A stretch of DNA of 64,000 nt from Acanthosoma haemorrhoidale (GCA_930367205.1 OV884009.1:84217189-84281188), one strand, 5' to 3'. Shown: positions 36,180 to 49,401, numbered from the stretch's first letter. The notes: generated from the letters alone by a model not told the origin. Numbers and translations are program-made.

Positions 36180-36640
36180 ATCGTAGATTAGTTTAAAAAA
36201 TAAGGGGATGAGAAGTGGAACTTTTACAGAGGATCCCCTAACCAAGTTGCTGAACGGTAATAAATCGGCAGAATCAAGGATCATATAACTTGCCGACCAT
36301 CGACTGACCGAGAGATTTACGAGCAACGGACGGGCCTCTTGGCTACGATTAATTGATTGATTGATTAATAGCCTTAGGCCCACTGTTCTAATCTTCAAGG
36401 CAGTGCCAAGCCTCCATGTAATGATAAGCAATCCATCACAATCCAAAGGATAATAATAACGATTGCCGAGCCCGAAGAAATCGTAATGTCCGCAAGAATG
36501 ACTGTATCCCAACAATGGTTGGCTTGGGATGACGCAAAGACAATAAACTCCCTACCGGCAACTCCTGTACCACTTCAATTAACCACAGGTGGCACCGCCG
36601 ACCCGTGTATTTGCTCAGGTATTGGTATAATATTTGGTAG
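36180..36640. other. GC-richer repeat-like patch, unrecognised
   Basis: Distinctly less AT-rich than its surroundings. Long overlapping frames on both strands (112 and 72 codons minus, 81 codons plus) suggest conserved repeat sequence rather than a gene. A tandem gattgatt motif lies at about 36352-36366. It directly abuts the Jockey-like fragment, so it may be part of another element into which that copy inserted. Confidence 0.35.
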
Positions 36641-36644
36641 GAGT

Positions 36645-37295
36645 AATGGTGCAATCAATGGCGGATCAAAGTTAATGAAGCAAAATGTTCCCACATTACC
36701 TTCACCCTTTGTCGCAAGACTTGTCCACTAGTTTATTTTAATTCTATTGCTCTCCCTGTATCCGAGAAAGTACGGTAGTTAGGCTTCCATCTTGACAAAC
36801 GACTGACCTGGAACCCACATGCGAGACTAAAAAGACAAGAACTAAACAGACACTTTGGACAACTCATCCCTTCCAAGTTGAAATTCCACAGTAGCCTTTC
36901 CAACCACCCTAATCCTGTAGCACAGTCATAGCACTACGCCTCCTCGGAGACTGAAACGGCAGTGGCCTCGTGACCTGCTATAAACGCGTGACAGTGGGAG
37001 TCCTGGCAATGGCCAGTTTCTCCAATCATGTCCTAAGCGTCTGTAGCTCTCGCGCTCTTGGTCAGCCTCCACTGGCTAGTATCCGGTGACGCGGCTGACG
37101 GAGGAGCGTGGGTGACTTTCCAAGACTCCGCTTTCTCTTCGCATGTGGATTTGGGAGGTCTCTGGGCTGTCTGTAAATATTGTATGAATGAGCAAGTGAA
37201 TGATGAATTGTAAATATGGTATGAACGAGAGCATTTATCTTAATTAATTATTGCCTTATAAAGGCAGATTGCAATTATAGCACAATAAAGGAATT
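36645..37295 (+). mobile_element. Jockey-like copy with internal deletion
   Basis: Starts in ORF2 (GCNQWRIKVNEAKC-type sequence at 36649), continues to KRQELNRHFGQL at about 36865, then jumps directly to the LIPSK...KFHSSLSNHPNP segment, deleting about 110 codons including WTYGIELWG. A full 3' UTR follows with the cacaataaaggaattt end. The deletion removes the same middle section that is the most conserved part of other copies. Stops are present; non-functional. Confidence 0.8.
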
Positions 37296-40200
37296 TAAAA
37301 GGGAAATTTAAAAGGTATCTAGACAAAGTACCTAGGACCTAGCGTGATAGACCTCTACTCCAGTGGTCCTACAGCCTTTCAAATACCTTCGAAGCAAAAA
37401 AAAAGACTGCATTTAGCCTACCATGAACTTCAGGTAGAATAAAGCAGGCCTATATGTGTAGAATACTGATTTGTGGGTCATTTCTCCGAACTCTCATCTA
37501 CTGTTCATACTGTCCCACCCAGTCACTTAGTATAAAGTCTTTCCTGTAAACTATGCCATTATTGTGGTTTGTCATCATTAATAAACTCTTTTTAAATCTT
37601 TATTGTTGGCTTTACTGTATTTCACAAAACATGATTTCTTCAATACTCGCAGGAGTAACGTCACACAATTTATATAAATGAGGCAGAATATAACTCATAA
37701 TTTTTTTTTTTTTAAATGGTCTATTTAAGAATATTATTGAATAGAATAGTGATCTTAAAATTGACCCAATCGATATAAAATTTTTCAAGTATATTTCCAG
37801 CACTATGTAACATTCTAGTTAGGCATTGGTTAAAATACATTCATTTTGGCTCTCTAGCTTTTAAATGACAAAGTAACAAAAAGTAGGCTATTTAAGATTT
37901 AAAGTTAAAATTTTCTTCCCATGGTTAAGGACTATTTAGAGACTGAAACAAAAAAGAATTTTTAAAATATCCAAAAAGTATTGTTTTGTATTCATCATTT
38001 ACCATAGACAATAGCTTATCATCTGGTCAATGTGTTGGTTATTTATAGCTGTTTTGTTATTACGGTTAAACTGTAATTGAATGTAACAACTTAACACTTG
38101 TGACCGTTGAATATATAAAATGATATATTTCAATTCATCTAAGTCATTAGAGAACTGACATAAAACTAAAATTTATCATTACTTGGTATCAAAAGAATCC
38201 CAGCAGCTCAAGAGAAAATAGGAAGTTCAAGAAATACTGTATTGGAATACTGTCTAACTTTGTTAGATTGCTGTGATCCAGCGTACTAATCAATCTATAA
38301 AAGGCATTTGTTTTTCCTCTTGTTTTCATCTTCTTCTTGTGGTTTTTCTTTCTTCCAACAAGGTGATGAACGTTGCACTCTGATACAATTGATTGTTAAG
38401 TGAGATATTGCTTGGGGCCAGGGTGCCTTCTGAGATAAGTAATGCACTTTGGTTTCATTTGAAGCATATATGGTTAATAATTATTCTTATTGAGTCAATT
38501 ATTATTTATTTTTAGAAAACTTTGGTAAATTTTTAACATTTTTCTTTATTTCCCTAAAGTACTTTTACCTTACAAACTAAACACAACCCCTGTACTGTTT
38601 CACAACAGAAAATTTTTCCTTTATAAAAGGAAGCTGATTTTTACGCCCTGTTCACTATTGTTGGTTTTTTACCAAATGGTGGGATATATTTTCTGAGGAA
38701 CTTCACAATCAGACTTGAAGGCAATAATTCATTGAAGTTTAATAATTTTGTTAGAATCTTGTCAAACTTAGATCAACCAAAAAAAATGTGACAATTATTT
38801 CTTCAATTCATAATTAATCAACCACTAAAATATCTGACAAAAAGGGTTATAGGTCTATTTGTTGGACCAATAATGCTTAATAGGTCCTTCATGACATCTA
38901 CCACTAAAATGTCAAATGTTCTGAAGATCCTGAACTTCATGAAAACAAAACCAAACTATATTGCTGGAATAAATTACCGGCCACATATTAAAATATACCA
39001 CAGCTATTTAGTGTATTTTTATTTTAAATAGTGGCTGAAACTCAACGAATCTTGTTCCCATACTCAGTATAACCTAAAATCATTAACTTTTTCATTTGTG
39101 TCTTCCTTCTACCGATCTACCGATGGCTTCAAAAATCCGTTTTCTCATTGACCCTTTGAAATTATTATTGCACTATTATTAATAATGTGTCATCATGGTT
39201 TATATGATAAATCGTAAATTGAATCATAGCTTGGATTTAAGAACGAAACGAAGCAGTCTTTAATTTTCTCCACTTTTATATACCATATTTAAGAAAAATA
39301 AACGTATTTAAGAAAACCGAAAGGTTGTGAAATATACCCATAAACCTTTTATTGATGATTAATTGAGTTGTATTACTACCACAGTTTTAAAGAATTCAGA
39401 TGGAAGTACCGTCGTTACTTACCTGACTTTAATGAAGTGAAGCATTTTTCAGCTAAAATTGGTAAAATTTTCATCGAAACATGAGGAGAGGCTACCAAAC
39501 TTAATGATCATTCCTGATGGAAAGTCTTTCTACTATGAGGCTTATTCTGGGATCCGCAATTATGGCACACTGATAAAGGCATGAATAATTTACGCTTGAA
39601 AATATCCATTGATTAAACTTACACCATACAAAGCATCGGAAGTTGGATAACGATGTCAGTGACAAAGACAAAATGCATGTGTAATAGTCGGTGGTTCGAC
39701 TCCCGGTAGAGGGCCTTTGTTGTAAAATAAATTAACAATCTACTCTAAGCGATATTAACACTGGAAGGGATAAAGGCGATCATACGTCTCTCGCAGTCTA
39801 TAGACAATGGACTATTGGGTCGGTCATATCCCAGATACCCTCAAGCCCTATAACATCATTATTGCTTGCAAAATATCTCTCTATCAATACCATGTCCAAT
39901 TTAATGTTAAAAATAAAATAAATATAACAATTTAGATAGAATAAAACTAATTGTTCCGCGGATCTGGAAACAAATTTTCCATTTTTTTCATTTCCACCAG
40001 CAGCGATGATTAGAATGTTTTTCACATCGAAGTGTGAACAGATAAATTGTATTTTCCAAATAAATTTTTTTTTTTTTATTAAATGATTAAACTACTCAAA
40101 ATATTGTATCATAGAATAATCATTTTCATAAGTAAATTATCTCTGCAAACCATCTTTCAATTAAAGTTTGACAAAAAAAAAAAAGAAGAAGAAGAAATCC

Positions 40201-41640
40201 ATTAAATACAAGTAATTGACAGGTGTTTCCTTCTTTCTGCTCTAAGTATTTATATTTTGGAATATCCCAGAAATTATTTACTTATTGCTATTTCTTATTC
40301 GTTTATAACTACGAGAAAAAAAAACCTCAAAGCGTTGATAGCTCCTGTACTTGGATCAGTGATATTTTGAAAGTAAAGAAATTTGGTTGTGTTTTGAAAG
40401 TACAATGTCATATACAGTGAATACTGATAAACCACCCAAACATCGAGCTAGAAATAAAACTCCCTGGTTCGAAAAAAAAAAACAAAAATAAACCCCCAAT
40501 AGACATTGGAAGGTTTTTAATTTCCTGCTAGATTTTAGTTTTATCCCATTTTATCAATATAAAGGATTGAACTGTAAATAGCAGCACTTTTTGTATTACT
40601 GTAAAAATGAATTGGGAGGGTGTTACCAGAAATCTCACTCAAAACCTAGGTATTTTTTAATGGCTGCTAAAAATAAAAATTGGTGCTTTTTGAAATTATT
40701 GCTACATATATAACTAGCACAAAAAATACTGTTAATATCCTTAAATGTTTCCATATCTTCTATTAATTGCATGTTGGCAAAAAAATCTAACATTACAAGT
40801 ACGTATTACTAAAAGTCATCTTATAAACAAATAAAAATAACGTAAATTGCTAAATTATAACGTTATTAAAATCAGATTCTAAAGCATTAAATAGATTTTT
40901 TAGTTACCACATTTTTTGTTTGCAATATCTTAAAAAATTATTTTTGCGTTATTTATTTGTTTTACATTTTTGTTGGAACTATAATTCTTGAGAAAGGTCC
41001 GAGTGACATAGGATAGTTCAAAGGTAGGTGTGTATGGTTTATTTTACATATTTTGTATTATGGTACTTTATCTTACAAAACAGAAGTATAGGTGAGTGTT
41101 TAAATGAATTTTCCTTCATAATTCGAGATTATTTGGATGATCTTTATGACTGCTGTCGTAGAGATGCAATGACCTAAATAAAAGTACAGCCTCTACTATA
41201 AAAAAATTGATTCATTTTGTATGGTATCTATGTATGTTATCAATAAGGAAAAATGTGTCAAGGCATTAGTTAAGAAGTATGCTTATTAAATAGTTTGAAA
41301 AGGCAAAAGAAAACGAAGATAGAAGATATCAGTTTTATTACATAAAAAATGATGAAATAAAAATATATTTCACTGTTGGAAGAGGGCTTATGTATCGGAT
41401 ATTGATAGATTTGATGGACCCTTCTGAAGAGTCTTTTTTATTTTCGGTTCGTTGGTGCATGAATTTTCAATATCCTTGAAAAAAAAAAAGAAGTCCCACA
41501 AGGGAAAGCTAACATTAAAAAACTTCTCTACCAAAGAACATTCAACAGTATATAAGTGGTACATATCTCATCATTCAAATATTGGTTTATTTTTTTCTTC
41601 CATTCGGTATATTTATATTTTTTTTATATTTTAGATTTAT
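37296..41640. other. AT-rich region, no gene recognised
   Basis: A canonical B-box-like ggttcgactcccgg lies at 39693-39706 without a matching A-box or acceptor stem, so it is not called as a tRNA. Purine-rich A runs near 40167-40200. No coding motif in any frame of 60-75 codons. Confidence 0.35.
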
Positions 41641-41757
41641 GCTAACGCGCAATTACACTTTTCTTATGAACATAACATTGATCTAATGCATTTAGCTTGA
41701 CTATAGTGCTTGGTGAATGAATCGATTGTTTGTACTTATCATCAAATTGAGAGTGAA
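41641..41757. repeat. Local direct repeat, copy 1
   Basis: gctaacgcgcaattacactt, then ttatgaacataacattga through gtttgtacttatcatca. Repeats at 41826-41934, period 185 bp, about 80 percent identical by eye. Confidence 0.75.
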
Positions 41758-41825
41758 TAAGCTGGAAATAATCAGCGATGCCACTAAAGCAACTTTTTTT
41801 ATTGCTTGATAAGTGGCGTATTAAC

Positions 41826-41934
41826 GCTAACGCATAATTATTCTTTTCTTATGAACATAACATTGAGCTAATGGATTCAGTTCAACTACAGTGCTTTGTA
41901 AATGTTTGTACTTATTATCATACTGAGCGTCAAA
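41826..41934. repeat. Local direct repeat, copy 2
   Basis: gctaacgcataattattctt, then ttatgaacataacattgagc through gtttgtacttattatca. Pairs with 41641-41757; an old tandem duplication in otherwise featureless DNA. Confidence 0.75.
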
Positions 41935-42229
41935 ATTAATGTTTTTTCTACACTTCTTAAGCTCATCAAAAATGTTTAAATGCAATAAATGGCTGTTTAT
42001 TGAACATAAATCTATAGTGTTAGTAAACTAAAAAAAATAAGTAGTCATGGTCGAATCCTCTTGACTACTGTTTAGTTACAAGTTTATTTTTTATATAAGA
42101 GTGACTTTATGCAACCAGTAACTGAAAAATCTATCATAACATTAATATTTAGTTATTACATAAATAGGGGAGCGCGCTATTAATAATATTATCTAATGTA
42201 AGTTTAACTATTATTATTTTTATTGAAAA

Positions 42230-42343
42230 AAAACTTTATTATGATAAAATTAGAATCTGCCTCATTGGGCAATAAGTAATTGTGATAAATGTTTTCATTC
42301 ATACCGTATTTACCATTTTCATTCACTCCCTCATTCATACAGT
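42230..42343 (-). mobile_element. Jockey-like 3' end insertion, about 114 bp
   Basis: Poly-A side aaaaaaaactttattatgat, UTR to cattcatacagt. It stops at nearly the same internal position as the copies at 28.3 and 49.3 kb. No clear target-site duplication. Confidence 0.8.
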
Positions 42344-42489
42344 GGTTTCATCCCTGGGTACTGTGGTCCGTCATTTTAAAAGAATGTGATGGGGCGCAAT
42401 CCCCTGGAATACCATGAAAAAAAATGAGTAATCCAAAGAAGATGAAACACTTCATTTAATTGGCAGTGGAGTTACAAAATTAAAAGGTA

Positions 42490-42690
42490 AAGCTACACAG
42501 AGGTTTGTCTATTCCACGGGCATACTGGGCCCTAACTCAATAGAGATAGATTCGGGACAAGGTCTACTCAGTCTCACGAGGAATACTGCAGTCATGCGAT
42601 CCATTCATATTTGAGTAAAAATAACAAATTCAGTTTCAGAGTAGCAAACGCAGGAGTTCAAACCTCGCTAAATAAATTATTGCTCATAAC
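42490..42690. repeat. tRNA-like / SINE-like patch
   Basis: Contains aaggtctactcagtctcacg (shared with about 15.87 kb), a B-box-like ggagttcaaacctcg near 42654, and a ggccctaactcaatagagat segment. The partial tRNA features are not enough for a tRNA gene. Confidence 0.35.
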
Positions 42691-45600
42691 CAGTGTAATT
42701 ACATACCTTATTGCTGTAGCTACGAAATAATAATTTTAGAACGGCAACTTACCTAAAACAAATAAATATTATGTTAGAATTTGTATATTATTATCATTAT
42801 CTAATTATCATATTACCTTTCTTATAGAAAAATTAATATTATTCTTATATTCAGCTGTCAGTCTATCATATTAAGAAAAATCTAACGGAGGCTCACAGAA
42901 GACCCCCCCCCCCCAACATTAAAGAGACTGCAACACAATAGGCATGAATAGTGCCTAAATATTAGAAAGCCAAAGAATGCCTAAAAGACGAAAAGTTCAT
43001 AAAAATAGCCATTATAAAAATATAAAAAAATAGACTTTTATAATAATGAACCTCATATTTCAAGTGATCTGTAGAAAAAGAAGTTCATTAACACAGACTT
43101 TTACTAATTCCAATCAATAGGGCGGGGCGAGAGCTGGAATCGAGGAAAGGGGAGGTTTTTTCACATGGGGAAGTTTCAGGCTACACTTAATCCCATTTTT
43201 ATAGCAAACAATTTTAAACCTCTCTCCTTTCACCTGATAATTACCATTCACAACAGAAAGGTTTGCCCAAAAGCGATCAACAGATCGGTGACGCCACTGA
43301 GGGGAGAATTGTTTTTGAGTCAAGAGCTGATGAAAATGGCAGTTTCTCTCGTAACCTTTTACGTATAAATTACAAATTCACAAGTAAAATGTTTTACATG
43401 GATACATACAATAGCACTTGGAGACATACACAGAATAGAGCATAAAACGTGGTCCATTAAAAATTAGATGTAATTCTCAAAGCTCTTTTTTATCAACCTT
43501 ATGGGATCAGTATACACTCTTATACCAATTAATATACTCACGACTTACAGTGAAGTCCCAGTGAATAATAATTATACTTTAGTTACTTGAACGCCTTGTG
43601 CAGACCGGAACACTGCTTTGAAGGTGCCATGTTATACCTGCGGCACCCTAAAAACCAGCCTCATCAGCAAGCACAATGATCCTTCGGTCTGTGGCTAACG
43701 ACCGACACTGTTTAACATATTGGCACAGGCTTCTTAACACGTCTTCCAGTACAGTATATTGCAGTCCGCTTGGCCTTCAGGGTCTCATTTACCACGTTTT
43801 TGTTCTATTATTTATTGTCAGCACAAAATTATTTAAAAATAATTGTAGAGCAAAATTAAACAGTTCTCCTATGTAAATTTTTTGTATTTTATCTGAACTA
43901 TAACCCTGAGGATACCTTAATTGGCAAAATGCTGACTGCTAATAAAATATAAATTAAACAAGATACTTTAGGAGGGTCTAATGTTCATAAAATGTAAAAA
44001 AGTTAATAATTAATACAAATTAATTCAATTGAAAGTGTGCCAGATTTAAATTAATGATGACACATCTTATCTCCAGGTGGAATAAATAATGAAGGATTAA
44101 ACTTTATTTTATTCATTTGACCCAACCAGATTGTAAACTGGATACCTGCCTGTTTTCGTGACATACGTAACCTAGTGGGCGAAGCGTGATACTGACCGCG
44201 TTACCCTCATATTATAAAGAACCCGTCATTAAAAAAAAAGTCTTCTTTACCTAGGCTAACAAACTTTCAGCCCTCAGTGGACCTTGCACTGTAAGGGCTT
44301 ACTTGTTTTTGTCACTGAACAAGAGAGCCCCTGTTTGGGTTGTTTAAGCTGAATAATTTATACCGTCACGACCACTGACTCAGTTGATAAACATTAAGAA
44401 CAACTTGCTGAAATAACAAAGGTTTAAAAAAATAAAGAATAATAATAGTAACCTACCCGTTTCAGTAGTACATCAGTTGACTTCATTGTCGATATTTATT
44501 GAAGTGTAATCAGCAATACAAAGTGACCCAAATCTAACCGTCTACGTTACATTAGTAATATAATACTGTCACATGCACAGTAGAGTATTCATGCAGTTTT
44601 TAAATGACTATACACTATTTCAATACATTAAATAAAGCTCAAAATCGATTAGAAAAATCAATACATTGTTGTTTTCCATTTAGCACCTGCATCATTATTT
44701 TTTGTCTTTAATGCTTCCACACGTTTTCCCTTGACCATTAGACAAAAGATCTCTTGTTCTGTCTTGCATTGTGCTCATGTCAAATGAAAGCTCCTAGCGA
44801 AATGTTACGTATCTAAGTCAAACAGAGAACATACAACCAGTTTTTGATTTTGAAAAAAACAACGAACATTTAATAAAGTAGGATTTTAAGTGTGAACTAA
44901 AATAAACATTTTTTTGGTACTGTGTTCACCTATTACACATTTTATCTCCTGACAGGCATATTAAGGGAAAAACGAAAGAATTGTAATGAAATTATACATT
45001 ATTTAGCCTTAATGTAATAAAAAAGGTTTGCCCTTGAGCCCAGAAATAATTTAAATAATAATGAATGATCTATTTAATTGTAGTTCTTATACTTTGCTCA
45101 ATAGGATAGGGTTCAATTTTATGGACAGATGAAAAAACACCATCCCTCCAATGACCTTCACAATAATCACCATCTAGTCAAAAATGATGTTCTCGGTATA
45201 TCATTATTAACGAACTTTCAGTTGATGTGATTTAAAAACTTGTCTTCGTGGTAAAGACTGGAGGAACACATTTCACTTTCAAATTCACTTTTTAAAGTAA
45301 AGTTCAACTGGAGAGTTTTTCTTTGTTGCCACAGGCTAAGGGATTTTCCAACCCTTGAAGGAATTTCCATTCACCCTTATACCCCCTCCTTTTATGAACG
45401 CTTTATCGACGATAACACATTTCCTCGTTATCTTAGATTTTTTTGTTTTCACTTTAGGATATATGATTTTTTTTAATAAAATTTTATACGCATATACGAT
45501 GAGACAACGGTTTTAATTATTTTTTGTAACTATTGCCGACTAATGTCGATATCTAAGTTGATTAGTTAGTGAGCCTATAATGGTTTTCACTAGTCTGTTT

Positions 45601-47883
45601 ACATTTTTAGAATATTTAATGAATCGAGTAAAATTACCATGGAAAATATAACGCCTAAATGTGATGGAGGCATGGGCGTCAAGAGCATTAATTGTATTCC
45701 CAATCAATATGATAAAAACATTTATGTATTTTAATTACGTAGTTAATTAAGTCTAAAGCCGGGACATATTTTTTTACAATAATTTACATATATAATAATA
45801 TATATTTATATATATTATTATATATGTATATATTATTATATATTATTATATATAATATTATATTATATATAATAATAAATAATCTACACTGTGCTACCTT
45901 CACATTATGGATTTTCTTGTGGTTTCATTGGGATAGTTCAATAAGCAGCCTGGTCGTTACTTTTTTTAATTTCTAGAGTGTTTGGTAAACGGAGTATAAG
46001 TCATAAATGTAACATTTTCATTAAACACATTTTATTGGTTATAATTTTTTGAATAACACGTTATTTAAATTTAATGATTATCATTGTGATTAGCTAACAA
46101 TTAATTGTTATTAATGGCCACATTTGTAAAATGTTCAATATTTTAAGGGATACATGACTTGTACTATTTTGATAACAATTGTTTTACTTTTACTCCTTTT
46201 AATTAACACTCTAGATTTGTAATAATATCATCTGTTGTGAGAAGCTATCATAGGGTTTCCCAACTTTGGACATTCTAATACTGGTTTTGGTACGATTTTC
46301 ATACATCTTTCTAGTCTCGTGGCAAAGTTTCAAATTTAATTAACATTAACATTAAACAGAGGTGTAAATTAACGTAAGGCCTTATTTTAAAAAAATGCCT
46401 TAGGTTTAATTAAAATGTCTCTCGATCCCGGGTTCGCATTTCGTGCACACTACTTTTGTTTTTAATTAATTATTTTGGTATTACTTTAACTTTGAGAAAG
46501 CACGGACAAGTGTAATGTAACCCGAGAGTGAATTATTTAAAACTATCTATTCCAAGAAAATCAAAGAACAATTTGACTGTAGGTGTCCCTACAGATTCAG
46601 AAAAATTCCTAATGGCTCCACTTCTTGGAGACGAGTTGGCATTTAATTGAGGAAAATCTCCAGTTTAGTGCTCTTTTTGAAATCAGAGTTTCCTAGTAAG
46701 AACAGCTACTCAATAAACTCTTAGTCCAACGGAATAGAATATGAAGAAAACAATATAATAGAAGATGTACTTTTATTTTGCATCAAACCTTTAGGCACTA
46801 CAATGATGATCTCAGACCGTCTCCAAGGCCTAGTTTCAGCAAGCTAACTTCTAGCTGCAGAGTCCCAGCTCCTCAATTTTTTTTCCGTGAGGCGGGAAGG
46901 TTCGCTCACCATCATCAGGATAAAGGAGGCTTTGTCTTGAATAAGGAATAGCAACCGAAATTAATGTTGAGATGTACATACATGTACCATGAAAACCTCG
47001 ATCGGCCTTAGTTTATCACGAGGTTTTACTCTATGAATTGAATGTTTTGGTTTATTGGTAATAGAAAGAGATAGACCTAATACCTTTCTTAACATTTTTC
47101 AGTGTTCAGGATTTCCTTTCGACTTCGGCGACTAAATCCTTCTTTGGCTTAACCGACGTAGGACAAGATCCAACTAATGCACTGTACAAAAAATTAATTG
47201 GATATAGTTTCTTTACATACGAGCTTAATGTCTGAGTAATCTTTGTATTTATGCAAAATATTTTTTTTTCACCCAGTATGAGATTTCTATGACTCGAAGA
47301 ATTGAAACTGAGTAAAAAAATGGTAAATTAAATAAAGCCTTAGGTTTCCATGTGATTTCTGTGATGAGCTTTATATATCATTAAATCTTCCATTTCTTTG
47401 CTTCATTGTTTTAATAAAATTTTGGAAAAAAGTAAAAATTCCTTTGAAGAGTTCCTCGATTAAGCTTAACCTATACTATAAAACGGGAGGCCTTTCTAAT
47501 CTTGAAAGCTATGCAAGCAATCAATTATCAATAATGTATCCAATCTGGTACATTTAATACCAACCAGGAAAATAGTCTAGTTTTTGAAACTTAAAGACTG
47601 TATAACTTGAAAAATAAAGAATGTATCAAGTGACGGTCGGTCAACCTTACTAAATCATAGACAAGAACATTGTTTTAGAATGATATTGGATTTAGCAGGA
47701 TGAATAATATAATTTAGATACGGTAAAGCAATCGTAACTTACGCTACTAAAAAACGGTCAATAGCATTATTCTGATAGACCGAAGCAATTACTCTTCTTA
47801 TTTTCTAATTTTAAAATCCGCCACGCAAGGATGACCTACGCGGCGGAAGCACAGAGAAGCAGACGATCGAACGTCATGTCGTG
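42691..47883. other. AT-rich region, no gene recognised
   Basis: A C run at about 42903-42914; a tRNA-like patch at about 44140-44290 (acctagtgggcgaagcgtga); an AT palindromic tract at about 45787-45885; a B-box-like ccgggttcgcatttc near 46429. Frames of 60-69 codons at 43.1-43.9 kb overlap on both strands and lack motifs. Confidence 0.35.
45787..45885. repeat. Imperfect AT palindrome
   Basis: Alternating TATA/TTA/TAA units read almost the same on both strands over about 100 bp and could extrude as a cruciform. Low complexity; no function inferred. Confidence 0.7.
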
Positions 47884-47992
47884 AGGGTGGTCTAAAAAGT
47901 TTCCAACCTAAAAAAGCTTTTATTTATTTCACTACCTTTTATTTATTTTATTATCATCGTCATGTTGAGGTCGGAAACTTTTCAGAACACCT
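47884..47992. mobile_element. Short hairpin MITE
   Basis: The left end agggtggtctaaaaagtttc/caacct (47884-47909) pairs with the right end, whose reverse complement reads aggtgttctgaaaagtttcc/gacct (47968-47992). The arms are about 25 bp, separated by a T-rich centre of about 58 bp. Total about 109 bp with no coding capacity. The arm sequence is reminiscent of mariner-type non-autonomous elements, but the flanking TA duplication is not clean. Confidence 0.65.
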
Positions 47993-48003
47993 GTGTAGTA
48001 CAT

Positions 48004-48960
48004 ACAGATCACAAACCTTAAGAAAACTTGAGAATAAAATCTAGAACAGATGAGAAAATTGTACACTCGACATATTACCTATCTCAGTGTGATATTGAAA
48101 TAAGACACAACCCGGAAAAATATAACCAAGAAGCTGATTGTCTAAGCAGAAATCCAGTTTTAGAACAAATTAAAATGCAGAAGAAACATTAAAAACAGTA
48201 AATTTAATAAGTTTGGAAAACATAAAAAACTACCAAAACAGGAGCAAACGCTACAAGGAAGACTAAATAAATTAAAACTCAAGGACGATATCTGAGAGTA
48301 TTACCAAAAAAATAAACAAAATGATGTTATCAGTGGATTTTAGGAAAAATTTGATAAAAAATGTACCTTTCTATTGTCACATAGGAAAAATACGGACGCA
48401 AAACAAGATCACGCCATTCCACACAGGAAAAAATATGACCAATAACATAAAAAACATTTGTGATCAGTGCGAAATATGTATAAATAACAAATCTAGAGTT
48501 GGATCATTATCACACATCCCACAAGCCCAGCAACCTAACCTTTACAGATACAATTAGAGGTTTCGGAGGCTCTTGTTCAACAAAGCCTTATAAAGACATT
48601 ACAAGAATAAGGCGTAAAAAATAATAGAAAAACAGCTTAGCAACAATGGTACAAAATCCACAGAAATGTATAACAAAACAAAGCACAAAATTCTCCCTAG
48701 AATATTTATTAGAAGGAGAAAATATGAATATTTTACCACATGAATTGAAGCAACGCCATACGAAACCAGATTTAGAAAGATACAGACAACTAGCACTAGA
48801 AAATACAAAAACACATGATTTTAATAAAAAAACAATTCAATAAACACAGAAAGTAGTTTGGATTAAATGTAGGGGACCTAGCTTATGTTAAAAATGGAAA
48901 CCGATTGAATAGGAAAAAATTATGTGAACTAAGCTATAACTATAACTAGCAGTTAGAGAG
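48004..48960 (+). mobile_element. Gypsy-like LTR retrotransposon fragment
   Basis: Plus-strand remnants in pol order. The RNase H end is TDHKP, then SRTDEKIVHSTYYLSQCDIE and QEADCLSRNP (48004-48194, one frameshift). The integrase zinc-finger H...H-C..C part has CHIGK and NICDQCEICINNKSRVG (48321-48530). Integrase C-terminal sequence ENTKTHDFNKK is followed by DLAYVKNGNRLNRKK (48800-48930). The catalytic DDE core is missing, so there is a deletion between about 48560 and 48660. It is a different lineage from the minus-strand element at 49.5-53.1 kb. Non-functional. Confidence 0.75.
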
Positions 48961-48976
48961 AAAGTTGTGAACTGTA

Positions 48977-49180
48977 GATTTATGTGAAATTTTGAGTAGA
49001 GTTAAGTCAACGTGAGTAAGTAAAGATTTATGTGAAATTTTGAGTAGAGTTAAGTAAACGTGAGTAAGTAAAGATTTATGTGAAATTTTGAGTAGAGTTA
49101 AGTCAACGTGAGTAAGTAAAGATTAATGTGAAATTTTGAGTAGAGTTAAGTCAACGTGAGTAAGTAAAGATTTATGTGAA
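48977..49180. repeat. 48-bp tandem repeat, 4.25 copies
   Basis: Unit starts gatttatgtgaaattttgag and ends gtgagtaagtaaa. Copies start at 48977, 49025, 49073 and 49121, with a partial at 49169; only isolated single-base differences. It lies directly downstream of the Gypsy-like integrase C-terminus, so it probably sits in that element's 3' untranslated region or LTR. Confidence 0.95.
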
Positions 49181-49258
49181 GAAAGAACAATATTTGAAAT
49201 AAAGTCTTTAAATAATGTTTCTCTCGTTAACAGGTAAAATTGTAACCAATTTATTACC

Positions 49259-49401
49259 AACATAAATTATTCAAAAACTTTATTACGACAAAGTTGCTAT
49301 CTGCCTTATTGGGAAATAAGTAATAATAATAAATGTTCTTATTCATACCATATTTACAATTTTTATTCACACGCTCATTCATACAGTATTAACATAAATT
49401 A
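49259..49401 (-). mobile_element. 121-bp Jockey-like 3' end with 11-bp TSD
   Basis: Insertion 49270-49390 (ttcaaaaactttattacgac to cattcatacagtatt), flanked by identical aacataaatta at 49259-49269 and 49391-49401. It lies between the Gypsy-like fragment and the minus-strand LTR element. Confidence 0.88.

Noticed and set aside
39650..39715. Possible tRNA gene with ggttcgactcccgg
   Set aside because: The B-box is good, but no A-box, anticodon stem or acceptor stem pairs around it.
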